DNA of 30,119 bases, taken from contig JBMNSJ010000023.1 of NCBI GenBank assembly GCA_050945135.1, forward strand, positions 1-30,119. Direction: 5' to 3'. The DNA comes from WRIS01 sp050945135. GTDB lineage: Bacteria > Actinomycetota > Coriobacteriia > Coriobacteriales > Eggerthellaceae. Within the stretch, counting starts at the first letter, position 1. The number at the start of each line of letters is the position of its first letter. The position numbers and the translations under genes were made by a program. The notes beneath the pieces were generated by a model, which was not told where the DNA came from, did no database searches, and was given only the letters and a program-made list of their open reading frames with translations. Shown one piece after another: positions 7,802-16,060 of the stretch.

Positions 7802-8611
7802 ATGACTGTAACGAAGAAACGATTTCTGGTGCTCATTAGTGCGCTTGTGATGGCCTTGAGCTTTTCTTTGTTGGCTTGCTCTGGTGGAAACACTTCGAAG
7901 AGTTCTTCTTCTGCCGATAACTCAACTGCGTATGAGTTGATTAATGAAGGCAAGCTGACGGTTGCCTCAGAGCTGGATTTCCCTCCTTACGAAAGCTTTG
8001 AAGAAGGGCAAGAAAAGGGCTTTTCGATTGAACTGATGGCATTGCTGGCCGAGGAGATGGGTTGCGAACTTGAATATCTCTCTCCCGTTGAGGCCGATAC
8101 AATTGTTTCGATGATTACAACAGGTACCAGGGCTGATGTGGGCGCGTCTTCGTTCATTGTTTCAGATGAGCTGAGTAGCGGAGTCGATTTTACTAATTCT
8201 TATTGCGCCGCAGACCAAGGCATTCTGGTCATGAAGGGCTCAAACTATTCGGGAGCCGAAGATCTTGAGGGTAAAAAAGTAGGTGTAAAAGCGGGGAGCG
8301 TCGGACAAAGCTGGGCAGCTGAGAATATCAGAAGTGCCGAGGTCCTTGCTTTTGAAGAGATGCCCGCACTTTTTGCCACCTTGCAATCAGGCCAGATAGA
8401 TGGAATTGTTATCGATGTCCCTGTTGCTCACTATTACACAAAGGATTTATACCAAGACGTGAGCATCGTGCAAGAAATTCCAACGGGATCTTACTATGCA
8501 CTGATGGTTAACAAAGGGAATCCAAAGTTGACGCAAGCCCTGAATACGGCGCTTGAGGCAATCAAAAGCAATGGGAAATACGACGAGCTCTATGCGAAGT
8601 GGTTTGGGTAA
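7802..8611 (+). CDS. ABC transporter substrate-binding lipoprotein, polar amino acid type
   Basis: A 269-residue family 3 extracellular solute-binding protein. The signal peptide ends in the lipobox L-L-A-C with Cys26 as lipid anchor, followed by a Ser-rich linker. The mature domain shows the typical opening L-T-V-A-S-E-L-D-F-P-P-Y-E-S-F and G-F-S-I-E-L-M near the ligand site, a hinge around L-E-G-K-K-V-G-V-K-A-G-S, and the closing N-G-K-Y-D-E-L-Y-A-K-W-F-G. Such proteins deliver amino acids to an ABC importer. No permease or ATPase gene lies beside it, so the partner is elsewhere. Start ATG has GAAGGGAG upstream. An aminotransferase follows after 82 nt. Confidence 0.92.
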   Translation: MTVTKKRFLVLISALVMALSFSLLACSGGNTSKSSSSADNSTAYELINEGKLTVASELDFPPYESFEEGQEKGFSIELMALLAEEMGCELEYLSPVEADTIVSMITTGTRADVGASSFIVSDELSSGVDFTNSYCAADQGILVMKGSNYSGAEDLEGKKVGVKAGSVGQSWAAENIRSAEVLAFEEMPALFATLQSGQIDGIVIDVPVAHYYTKDLYQDVSIVQEIPTGSYYALMVNKGNPKLTQALNTALEAIKSNGKYDELYAKWFG

Positions 8612-8637
8612 AAGTTGCCGTTATTCCTTGTCTTTGC

Positions 8638-8665
8638 TTGAGGAAGATGTCGCAAGCCTTAGAAT
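8638..8665 (+). promoter_or_regulatory. Possible sigma-70 promoter for the aminotransferase
   Basis: TTGAGG (8638-8643) and TAGAAT (8660-8665) are separated by 16 nt and lie about 30 nt before the aminotransferase start. The match is moderate and no start site is known; an overlapping GCTTG/CAAGC inverted repeat could instead end the upstream transcript. Confidence 0.35.
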
Positions 8666-8693
8666 AGGACTATCGACATGAAAGGGTATAGCA

Positions 8694-9884
8694 ATGCTGA
8701 ATCAGGATATGTATCGCCTAGGAAATGAGCCGAATGCCATTCGAGCTTTGTTTGCCTATGGCTTGAAGCGCAAAGCAGAAATAGGCGAAGAAAAGGTATT
8801 TGATTTCAGCATAGGCAACCCAAGCATCCCTGCTCCCGAAGAAGTACGGCAGGCTATCCTTGATTTGATTGAGCATGACTCCGAAAGCGTCCATGGCTAC
8901 ACTCCTGCGCAAGGGTCTCCTGCAGTACGGCAAGCAATCGCTCGTTCTCTTAGCCGAAGGTTTGGCATCGAGGCAAGTCCAGAAGATCTTTACATGACCG
9001 CAGGAGCCGCCGCTTCTCTAAGCATCTCGCTAAACGCGCTTACTAATCCTGGCGATGAGGTCATTGTGGTCAGTCCATATTTTCCAGAATACAAGGTGTG
9101 GACCGAGCAGGCAGGCTGTAGCTGTGTCGAAGTGCCTGCGCGCTCAGACGATTTCCATCTTGATCTTGAAGCGCTTGAAGCAGCAATTACTCAAAAAACC
9201 GCTGCCATCATTATCAATTCTCCCAACAATCCTGTCGGGGTAGTTTATTCGCACGAAGAGCTTCTTGCTTTGGCGCAGCTTCTCGAAAGCAAGGAGGCAG
9301 AATACGCGAGCACCATCACCATTTTGTGCGATGAGCCGTATCGCGAGCTGGTCTACGATGGTCTTGAGCCTCCCTTTGTCCCCGCATTGTATAATCGCAC
9401 GATTATTTGCTATTCCTACTCAAAATCGCTTAGTTTGCCTGGTGAGCGCATCGGCTATATTTACGTTCCCTCGCACATGCCCCAGGCTGAACAGGTGTAT
9501 AAGGCAGTGTGCGGAGCTGGACGTGCTCTTGGCTTTGTGTGCGCGCCCTCGCTATTTCAAGCGGTAATCGAACGCTGCGTTGATGTGCCAACCGACATAG
9601 CTGCCTACGCTGCGAATCGAGATCTTCTCACGCAAGGGCTCAGTTCTCTTGGCTACGAATACGTCGAGCCTCAGGGTGCTTTTTACCTGTGGATGAAAGC
9701 GCTCGAGCCTTCAGCGGAAGCTTTTGCAGAGCGCGCGAAAGCCCATGAGCTCTTGTTGGTTCCCTCGACGAGTTTTGGCTGCGAGGGATGGGTGCGCATA
9801 GGATACTGCGTGAGCGAAAAGACCATTGTCGCAGCTATGCCTGCGTTTGCGGCGCTAATGGAAGAGTACCGCAAACAAGGATAA
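8694..9884 (+). CDS. Pyridoxal-phosphate aminotransferase, class I/II (AspC/AspB-like)
   Basis: A 396-residue fold-type I aminotransferase. G-Y-T-P-A-Q-G-S-P near residue 70 is the substrate-side loop, N-S-P-N-N-P-V-G the conserved PLP-contact turn, and the Schiff-base lysine is Lys244 in Y-S-Y-S-K-S. G-E-R-I-G-Y follows, and the carboxylate-binding Arg is expected in the late W-V-R-I-G-Y. It moves an amino group between an amino acid and a 2-oxo acid; the specificity cannot be set by sight. It lies after an amino-acid binding protein and 20 nt before a LuxR-type regulator, so a role in amino acid use is plausible but inferred. Confidence 0.93.
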   Translation: MLNQDMYRLGNEPNAIRALFAYGLKRKAEIGEEKVFDFSIGNPSIPAPEEVRQAILDLIEHDSESVHGYTPAQGSPAVRQAIARSLSRRFGIEASPEDLYMTAGAAASLSISLNALTNPGDEVIVVSPYFPEYKVWTEQAGCSCVEVPARSDDFHLDLEALEAAITQKTAAIIINSPNNPVGVVYSHEELLALAQLLESKEAEYASTITILCDEPYRELVYDGLEPPFVPALYNRTIICYSYSKSLSLPGERIGYIYVPSHMPQAEQVYKAVCGAGRALGFVCAPSLFQAVIERCVDVPTDIAAYAANRDLLTQGLSSLGYEYVEPQGAFYLWMKALEPSAEAFAERAKAHELLLVPSTSFGCEGWVRIGYCVSEKTIVAAMPAFAALMEEYRKQG

Positions 9885-9904
9885 GCTAGCGGAGAAGAGG
9901 CTTC

Positions 9905-12532
9905 GTGAAGTACGCTGTGGCTGATCAAAACTTTGTCGTCTTGCAGGTAAAGATAAAGCCTGTGGGTTTGCCGGTTGACGTGCTCTTTCGTCGTCGCGTC
10001 AACAAGAAGATTGATTCGTTTTCTCATCTTCCGCTTGTAGTCGTGCGATCAGCGGCTGGATATGGGAAAAGCTGTGCTGTATCGCTGTGGGCTGCAAAAA
10101 CAGAGCATCGTTGCGCGTGGTTTTCTCTTGATAAGGAGGACGGCGCGCTCAATCGATTCTGGGCTTATTTCGTTAGTTCCTGTGACGCTGCGGGGTATCC
10201 GCTAATCGAGCTTTTCGAACAAGCTCTTCGAATCAACGACTCTTCTTCTGCAAAAGGCTTTATTGATCAGGTACTGTTACTACTCAATCAGCATGATGAG
10301 CCCCTCTATTTCATCCTTGAGGATTATCACAACCTCGAGCAAGACTCACTGCTTCACGAAAGTCTTTCGTATTTCATCTCTCAGATTCCCGAGCATTTGC
10401 ACTTGATTATTACTTCTCGAGTTTCTCTTCCGCTCGAAATCACTGCCTTGCGTGAACAGGGAAGAGTTGGCGAAATCAACGAGCAAGACCTGAGTTTTAC
10501 CATCCGCGAGGTTCAGGATCTTTTCGTGCTGAGTAATCAATTTCTTAACACGCAGGAAGCCAATTTCATTCAGGAATATACAAAGGGTTGGCCTGTTGCT
10601 GTCAAGCTAGCCTCTTTGGCATACTCGCAAAATCTCGATATCCAAGAGGCGCTTCCTAATTTTGAAGTTGATCGACTGATTCAGGAATATCTCTACGAAG
10701 AAGTTGTGCGAGGTCTTCCATCAAGCATCCAAGAGTTTCTCTACATCACAAGCTGTGTGCCGAGTTTTTCTGTCTCGTTGGCTCAAGCAATAACGCGTAA
10801 AAGCGCGGCAGAGGTTGAAGAGGCGCTTGGATATTTGAAAGCCCACAGTCTATTTGTGAATGAAACGCCTGGTGCTGGTGAAGAGATTAGTTACGGTTAT
10901 CATGCTCTTTTCGTTGCATCGGTGCAGAGCCATATAGAGGTTCAGGATGAAAGTCTCAGAAGAGAAATAGGTACAAGAGCAAGTCTTTGGTATGAAGAGC
11001 AGGGCATGATTAACGAAGCCATTGACGCTGCTTCTCAATTTGACGACCATGCGCGCATTGAGCAACTCATTGCGAGAAACTGGATCGATATACACGAACA
11101 TGATTTGCTGGTGGTGCTCATGCACTGGTTTAGCTATTTGCCAGAAGAATGCATCGAAGCAAACCCAGAGCTATGTGTGGCACATGTGCTTCCTCTTGTG
11201 GTTACCGGCGATGCTCAAAAAGCTCTCAGTCGTTTGGAGGTGGCAAAAGGCTACTTATCTGGGGAAAAGGATGAGTTCTATGCTCTGTATATGGGAATAA
11301 AGTCACTTGTATACAGCCTTGTATACGGAGACGATAGCTCGTTTGAGCCAGCAGAAAAAGCAATTGCGTATTTGACTCCTCGCTTTGAGTATCTCAAAGG
11401 GGCTTGCTACCAAACTCTCGGGGGAGGAAAAACGCTCACAGCGCCTGAAGAGGCCCTTCGTTATACCAAGCAATCGCTCGAGCTGCCTCTAACCCGCGAC
11501 AACTTCAACTTGTTGAATATGGCGCGCTCAACCATGGGCTTGGTGAACGCGGTTCTCGGTGAGTTCGAGCAGGCAAGTATCTGGCTTAAAGAGGTGTTGC
11601 ACGCTGTTCCGTTGTCGATGCATGCCTTTCATCCCATGTTGGTGTATGCGTATGCGGGGATGGCGTTTGTGAACTATAAGCAGGCTCAACTGGATTCTGC
11701 GCGAGCCAATGTTGACTACGTCTTAAGTCATGGCCTTGATTCGTGGAACCCTTTCTACATCGGGCGAGCATATGCAGTGCAAGCGCATCTCAGTTTCTTC
11801 GAGGGTAAAACTGAAGAGGCCGAAGAAGCTCTCGCGCAAAGTCTCAAGACCTCACAACTTGCCTTTGCTTTTGAGTTTCCTTCTTTAGTAGCTTTGCGCT
11901 CCTGGCAGGCAAAGGGATTGCTGCGAGCCAAAGCCTTCGAGGGCATTGCGCAGGCTGAGAGCTATGATCCGGTGCAGTGGCTTTTACTCAGTCTACAATT
12001 TGTAGACAACAAAGAAATTGATATCGCCGCGCTCGAACAAAGTCTTGCGTCAATTCCGAAGGACAGAATTCTTAGCCAGATAGAATGGGGACTTCTCCTT
12101 GCCTGTGTTTATGAGCGCGAGCAGGAAGTGTCAAAGGCTGAAGAAAACCTTGCGCGCGTGATTGATGCTTCAGAAGGTGTTGGTACTGCCGCACAGATTT
12201 TCATTGAGAATGCGGAGTATGTGCTGCCAATATTAGAGCGCGTTTGCCACAAACAAAAAAGACCTTTCGCGCAAAAGCTCCTCGCGCTTATTGTGGCCTC
12301 GCAAAAAACGAGTGCATCGGCGGCTGAGAACTACCCTGGCTTAACCTTGCGTGAAAAGGAAGTAGCGCAACTTCTTGTCGCAGGTCTTTCCACCAAAGAG
12401 ATTGCTGAGCGCCTTTTTATCTCAACGGCTACGGTCAAAAAGCACTTGGCTAATATCTATCTGAAGCTCAACGTGAGCGGACGCGTAGGAGCCATGAAAG
12501 TGCTTCAAGAACAAAATCTGCTACTCGATTAG
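9905..12532 (+). CDS. Large LuxR-family transcriptional activator, MalT/LAL-like ATPase
   Basis: An 875-residue STAND-type regulator. The N-terminal NTPase has Walker A A-A-G-Y-G-K-S (50-56) and a Walker B-like L-Y-F-I-L-E-D-Y-H, then I-I-T-S-R as sensor. The middle (roughly 360-790) is helical with TPR-like repeats, the likely inducer-sensing part. The last 64 residues form the LuxR HTH: L-T-L-R-E-K-E-V-A-Q-L-L, then T-K-E-I-A-E-R-L-F-I-S-T-A-T-V-K-K-H-L. In MalT such proteins activate when ATP and a small ligand bind. Start is GTG 9905 with GAGAAGAGG upstream, 20 nt after the aminotransferase, so the two genes are probably co-transcribed. The ligand is unknown. Confidence 0.9.
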   Translation: MKYAVADQNFVVLQVKIKPVGLPVDVLFRRRVNKKIDSFSHLPLVVVRSAAGYGKSCAVSLWAAKTEHRCAWFSLDKEDGALNRFWAYFVSSCDAAGYPLIELFEQALRINDSSSAKGFIDQVLLLLNQHDEPLYFILEDYHNLEQDSLLHESLSYFISQIPEHLHLIITSRVSLPLEITALREQGRVGEINEQDLSFTIREVQDLFVLSNQFLNTQEANFIQEYTKGWPVAVKLASLAYSQNLDIQEALPNFEVDRLIQEYLYEEVVRGLPSSIQEFLYITSCVPSFSVSLAQAITRKSAAEVEEALGYLKAHSLFVNETPGAGEEISYGYHALFVASVQSHIEVQDESLRREIGTRASLWYEEQGMINEAIDAASQFDDHARIEQLIARNWIDIHEHDLLVVLMHWFSYLPEECIEANPELCVAHVLPLVVTGDAQKALSRLEVAKGYLSGEKDEFYALYMGIKSLVYSLVYGDDSSFEPAEKAIAYLTPRFEYLKGACYQTLGGGKTLTAPEEALRYTKQSLELPLTRDNFNLLNMARSTMGLVNAVLGEFEQASIWLKEVLHAVPLSMHAFHPMLVYAYAGMAFVNYKQAQLDSARANVDYVLSHGLDSWNPFYIGRAYAVQAHLSFFEGKTEEAEEALAQSLKTSQLAFAFEFPSLVALRSWQAKGLLRAKAFEGIAQAESYDPVQWLLLSLQFVDNKEIDIAALEQSLASIPKDRILSQIEWGLLLACVYEREQEVSKAEENLARVIDASEGVGTAAQIFIENAEYVLPILERVCHKQKRPFAQKLLALIVASQKTSASAAENYPGLTLREKEVAQLLVAGLSTKEIAERLFISTATVKKHLANIYLKLNVSGRVGAMKVLQEQNLLLD

Positions 12533-12944
12533 CGTTTTTCGCCAAACCAAAATGGTAAAACACCAGGTTAAAGGGTAGTTTGATACTCTACATCTTTTGG
12601 CTACTCCCACTTTTTCAAGGCTTTTGTAAGGTGCGCCCATGAGATGTTGTCTCCGCACGAGTGGAGGAAGAATGCATTACTCGAGAGTTCATTACCCATT
12701 GAAGCCCTGCAATGCTCCTCCATCTAATTTATTGAAGAAGCCGTCCGAATAATATCCCGGTGGTTTCGGTTGTAGCGCAAAGCTCAGGGAGGGTGGCAAC
12801 TGCAACCAAAAACACTTCTCTCTTCAATAAATCCTACGACCCGACGTGCGGGACAACTCTCAGTTGACTTGAGGGCTTTGCTGCAAAGACTCTCGTCGCC
12901 GTGGTAGAGATGGCTGCGGATTTAGGGAGGCGCTTGCAAGGAGG
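12533..12944. other. Intergenic region of 412 nt, possible structured leader
   Basis: No gene is supported. A hairpin can form between TGGAGGA (12662-12668) and TCCTCCA (12716-12722), with a possible inner TGCA pairing. Further right, CGCAAAGC (12776-12783) and AGGGTGGCAAC (12790-12800) resemble fragments of known riboswitch motifs but do not make a complete one. CCCG/CGGG and CTTTG/CAAAG mini-hairpins follow before the next gene. Confidence 0.3.
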
Positions 12945-14051
12945 GTGCAAACGTACAGCGAAAATGATGTGGTGTGGGGTGCGCTTGAGGTGCTCCGGTC
13001 ATATATCGAGGAAAGTCCTGCGGTCGAGTTCACGAATGACACAATTGTCGTGCCCTCTATGGCGCAAGAATACTTCAATGGCCTTTTTGACACGGTTGCA
13101 TCGATGGTTGCAGCTGAGGCAGTTGAAGAGTCAAGTATTTCTGTTGAGAAACTGCGCGTGAGCCTTGCAAAAGCCGAGCAAAATTTCATGCTTTTCGCTG
13201 CTATCGACAGGGTAGAGATTCCTGCAGCACTGAGGGATTTTCTTGCAAGCCCCGTTCGAGCAATGTGTAAAGTCGTTGCGCCGTTAATCCTTGAGTACCT
13301 TAAAGCTTCCTTGTCATATTCCGAGCTTATGTGTAAAGTCTTGCAGAGAATTGAAGCGGAGATGCACAGTCTTTGGTGCTGTGGCTACGAGTATTGGGTG
13401 TACTTCGCCCTGCTCAACGAGCTCAAACCACGCCAGATATATAGAGTAATGCTTGATGAAGAAGGTAGGGTTCGGAAGGAAAAAGCGAAAACTCTCAAGC
13501 CCGGGCAAGCTTTGATGTATGAGGGAGTTCGCTACCCTGATGCACTTCTTACCACGAAGTTTATGAGGCATTATGCGATTAGCTTTGAGCTTAGATCCGA
13601 CATAGAGCAGATGAGAGGCGTTGATCCGTTTGCGGCGGAGGAATCTGCTGGCGCTCTTAACACTTTTTCTGTAGGCAGGCGCTGTCTGATTGTGTATGAA
13701 CTTGAAGCACCAGAGATTATTCCAGCATTAGCTCCTCATACATATTGTGCATTTCGAAGGCCTTCGTTTTCAGTTGAGATTGCAACTGCTGAAGAGCTCA
13801 ATCAGGCATCGCATAGACGAGCATGTGAGAATCGTGCTCGTTTGCTCGAGCCCGAAACAGGACATTTCACCGTAGTGCCTTCATCGCCGGCAACAGATTT
13901 TTCGAAGCAGGTGAGGGATACAAGACCTACTCTTTCCCAGCACGCTCGGGTTATGTCGCTCGATTACAACATCGCAGAATTATATGCGAGCGTGAGCAGC
14001 TTCGCCCCTTATTACGGTACCCAAAAGCGATACGCCCCTGCAAAACCGTGA
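12945..14051 (+). CDS. Hypothetical protein, unrecognised (368 aa)
   Basis: A long open frame of ordinary composition that I cannot assign to a family. It has no signal peptide and no clear membrane segment; the N-terminal half is predicted helical. The middle has an aromatic and Cys-rich patch (L-W-C-C-G-Y-E-Y-W-V-Y-F) followed by a K-A-K-T-L-K-P-G-Q-A stretch; the C-terminal third is Ser/Thr/Ala-rich and ends with basic residues. The GTG start at 12945 directly abuts AAGGAGG, leaving no spacing, and no other in-frame start lies between an upstream stop and this codon. Either translation starts further in (GTG 12966) or the 5' end has decayed. It follows the LuxR-type gene after 412 nt and is followed by repeat DNA. 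Confidence 0.65.
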   Translation: MQTYSENDVVWGALEVLRSYIEESPAVEFTNDTIVVPSMAQEYFNGLFDTVASMVAAEAVEESSISVEKLRVSLAKAEQNFMLFAAIDRVEIPAALRDFLASPVRAMCKVVAPLILEYLKASLSYSELMCKVLQRIEAEMHSLWCCGYEYWVYFALLNELKPRQIYRVMLDEEGRVRKEKAKTLKPGQALMYEGVRYPDALLTTKFMRHYAISFELRSDIEQMRGVDPFAAEESAGALNTFSVGRRCLIVYELEAPEIIPALAPHTYCAFRRPSFSVEIATAEELNQASHRRACENRARLLEPETGHFTVVPSSPATDFSKQVRDTRPTLSQHARVMSLDYNIAELYASVSSFAPYYGTQKRYAPAKP

Positions 14052-14111
14052 AGCGCGCTTAGTAGCTGGTCTTCTCAAACCATATTTTTTCGCAGACGAG
14101 GCTTTTTTGGT

Positions 14112-14254
14112 AGAGGTGGGCCTTAGTCCGGATTTTTCATAGGCTCCTGCTTGCTATTATCGGAGGTCGCTAATTTTGACCAGGTATTTCTTTGACAACG
14201 GCAGTGCTTGGGCTCAGAAAGTGCCTCAATGAATCCGGACTAAGGCCCACCTCT
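14112..14254. repeat. 143-nt element with perfect 22-bp inverted repeats
   Basis: AGAGGTGGGCCTTAGTCCGG plus AT (14112-14133) is the exact reverse complement of 14233-14254. Pairing extends inward by one A-T pair and outward by a wobble and two G-C pairs. The 99-nt interior has no open frame of note. The arms differ from the ACAAAA/GCG/GCTT family, so this is a separate repeat type. A MITE-like element or a long hairpin RNA are both possible. Confidence 0.75.
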
Positions 14255-14303
14255 GCCGCACGCAAGGAAATCGCGGCGAAAACTTGGTCTCGAGCCACAT
14301 GAC

Positions 14304-14441
14304 AGTACAAAATTGCGATAGCTTACTGCTAGAAATATCTCCCGAGGGAATTACCAGGTTATATGAAGGGCGAAAGCAAGATTCTTTCCCAGGCAGCTCC
14401 CGAAATTCCAGAAAACCAGTAAGCAAACGAAGTTTTGTGCT
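14304..14441 (+). repeat. Palindrome-ended intergenic element, copy 3 (138 nt)
   Basis: The left arm AGTACAAAATTGCGATAGCT plus TACTG (14304-14328) pairs with the right arm 14417-14441 at 20 of 25 positions. The arm matches copy 1 in sequence and copies 4 and 5 in element length (138 nt). An interior AGATTCT and CCAGG..GAAAT order is shared with copies 4 and 5 when small gaps are allowed. The right flank (ACAGCCGTTTTG) resembles that of copy 2. Confidence 0.65.
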
Positions 14442-14517
14442 TGGAGACAGCCGTTTTGACGAGTTTGAGCTCAGCCCACGGTGCCTTGGGTCTGGCTGCT
14501 CTAACCTCAACGACCTC

Positions 14518-14620
14518 CAACACCCGACGCACTCGAAACGCAGCGCCTAGCGTGCTCGACGCAACACCCGACGCACTCAACACGCAGCACCCAGCGTACT
14601 CGACGCAACGCCCGACGCAA
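14518..14620 (+). repeat. CA-rich tandem repeat, 44-nt period
   Basis: Units start at 14518, 14562 and 14606, each opening CAACACCCGACGCA or CAACGCCCGACGCA. The two full units share most bases and end in ACTCGACG or GCTCGACG. The period is exactly 44 nt with about 2.3 copies. Since 44 is not a multiple of three, the repeat does not look coding. Confidence 0.85.
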
Positions 14621-14728
14621 CACGATGCTGGGCGGCGGTTCGCTCAATCGTTTCGCCCGGTCCTGCCCAAAGCTTGATAAACTGTGCGACAATAAAGTAG
14701 AACAGATTCCGCGGAGGGAGGCAAAAGC

Positions 14729-15523
14729 ATGGTAGATGCACTTATTTGGGCAGCGCTCGGTACAGGGTTCACCTTCCTCATGACTACTCTTGGCGCATCT
14801 TCCGTTTTCCTTTTCCGCAACAAGCAAAGCGAACTGATGCAGCGAGTATTCCTTGGTTTTGCGGCGGGTGTTATGATCGCCGCTTCGGTTTGGTCCCTGC
14901 TTATTCCTTCAATTGAAATGGCCGAATCTGCGGGAGGAATCTCGTGGCTTCCTGCGGCTGGAGGATTTTTCCTGGGAGTCTTCCTCATGATGGGCCTCCA
15001 TGCGATTTTGCCGCACATTCATCCAAGTAGCACTAATCCAGAAGGTTTGCCTTCGAAATGGAAGCGACCAACCTTGCTGTTCACCGCGGTTACTCTGCAC
15101 AACATTCCCGAGGGAATGAGTGTCGGGCTTTTGTTTGCAATGGCGGCTCAGCAGGGAGGCGATCCAGCGCTCATGGGGATGGCGATAGCCTTGGCGGTCG
15201 GTATTGGCATCCAGAACGTTCCCGAAGGGGCAGCCGTTTCGCTACCGCTTTTACAAGAAGGCATGAGCCCGAAAAAGGCTTTTGCGATGGGAGCGCTTTC
15301 CGGACTTGCCGAGCCAGTCTTTGGTGTGCTGGTGGTTTTAGGGATTAGCTTCATTTCTCCCTTTATGCCGTGGATGCTAGCTTTTGCGGCAGGTGCAATG
15401 ATGTATGTCGTTGTCGAAGAGCTCTTGCCTGAGGCGCAGTTGGGCAAGTATTCAAATGCTGGAACGACAAGCATCATGGTTGGCTTTGTGCTTATGATGA
15501 TCCTAGATGTAGCGCTCGGATAG
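14729..15523 (+). CDS. ZIP-family divalent metal transporter (ZupT/GufA-like)
   Basis: A 264-residue membrane protein with about eight hydrophobic segments. The two metal-binding transmembrane motifs are H-N-I-P-E-G (124-129) and Q-N-V-P-E-G (162-167), the signature of ZIP carriers; an E-E-L-L-P-E stretch lies near the end. A short loop with H-x-I-L-P-H-I-H (91-98) may bind metal on the cytoplasmic side. ZIP proteins import Zn, Fe, Mn or related ions; selectivity is not decided by these residues. The replacement of His by Gln in the second motif is common in the GufA subgroup. Start ATG has GGAGGGAGG upstream. The gene stands alone. Confidence 0.93.
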   Translation: MVDALIWAALGTGFTFLMTTLGASSVFLFRNKQSELMQRVFLGFAAGVMIAASVWSLLIPSIEMAESAGGISWLPAAGGFFLGVFLMMGLHAILPHIHPSSTNPEGLPSKWKRPTLLFTAVTLHNIPEGMSVGLLFAMAAQQGGDPALMGMAIALAVGIGIQNVPEGAAVSLPLLQEGMSPKKAFAMGALSGLAEPVFGVLVVLGISFISPFMPWMLAFAAGAMMYVVVEELLPEAQLGKYSNAGTTSIMVGFVLMMILDVALG

Positions 15524-15565
15524 TCTAGGTATTGGACGAATCAAAACGCCTAAACAGTTGGAGGC

Positions 15566-15949
15566 TCAAGACTCCTTTTTGTCGTTTGCGCCAGTAATTC
15601 CGTTGATGATAAACGTGATAATACTTATCACGACACTTGCGACAAAAGCACTTCCAAAGCTATCGATAATGAAGCCGGTTTGGAAAATTCCGTTAGCTAT
15701 CCAGCTAGCAACATAGAGCATAAAGGTATTAACTATGAGGTAAAAAATGCCAAGAGTCAGTATGCTAATAGGTAAACTCAAGATTTGCAGAAGAGGGCGG
15801 ATGCTCATGTTAATCAGGGCCAATACTGCTGCAAAAATAATAATTGCACCCCAAGAAGAACTGCCTCCAAGAATATCGACGCCAGGTATAAGCCAGATTA
15901 CAACAGCTACGGCAACGGCAGTGGCAAGCCAACGTAAGATGAATTTCAC
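15566..15949 (-). CDS. Phage-holin-4_2 / DUF360-type small membrane protein
   Basis: A small hydrophobic protein with four transmembrane segments, showing the family pattern: K-F-I-L-R-W-L at the start, W-L-I-P-G-V after helix 1, then A-A-V-L-A-L-I-N-M-S-I-R-P-L-L and L-P-I-S-I-L-T-L-G. Families of this kind (PF04020) are widespread chromosomal membrane proteins of unknown role despite the holin-like name. I favour GTG 15949 as start because GGAG lies 4 nt upstream and the protein then opens M-K-F-I-L-R-W as relatives do; the longer ATG start at 15982 has no ribosome site. It is convergent with the ZIP gene and divergent from the next gene. Confidence 0.85.
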   Translation of the reverse strand: MKFILRWLATAVAVAVVIWLIPGVDILGGSSSWGAIIIFAAVLALINMSIRPLLQILSLPISILTLGIFYLIVNTFMLYVASWIANGIFQTGFIIDSFGSAFVASVVISIITFIINGITGANDKKES

Positions 15950-16060
15950 GATGCTCCAATCATATAGCTTTCTCGAATTCATATTAGATTATCATGGAGG
16001 AGAACTTGAATCCTGTTAGGATGGAAACGGTAATGAAACTGAGAATATGAGGTGCTCTTT

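Larger units (their letters stand above)
14052..14728. other. Repeat-filled intergenic region of 677 nt
   Basis: No gene is supported. From left to right it holds a perfect 22-bp inverted repeat (14112-14254), element copy 3 (14304-14441) and a CA-rich 44-nt tandem repeat (14518-14620). A weak promoter-like TTGATA/TAGAAC pair (18-nt spacing) precedes the ZIP transporter gene. Confidence 0.6.

Noticed and set aside
12776..12805. Riboswitch-like words: CGCAAAGC (as in c-di-GMP-I) and AGGGTGGCAAC (as in T-box)
   Set aside because: The second c-di-GMP stem is missing, the T-box antiterminator is imperfect with no terminator U-run, and the downstream gene has no amino acid or c-di-GMP link that I can see.
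15566..15982. Holin-like protein as a sign of a prophage
   Set aside because: The family is an ordinary chromosomal membrane protein and no phage gene lies nearby.
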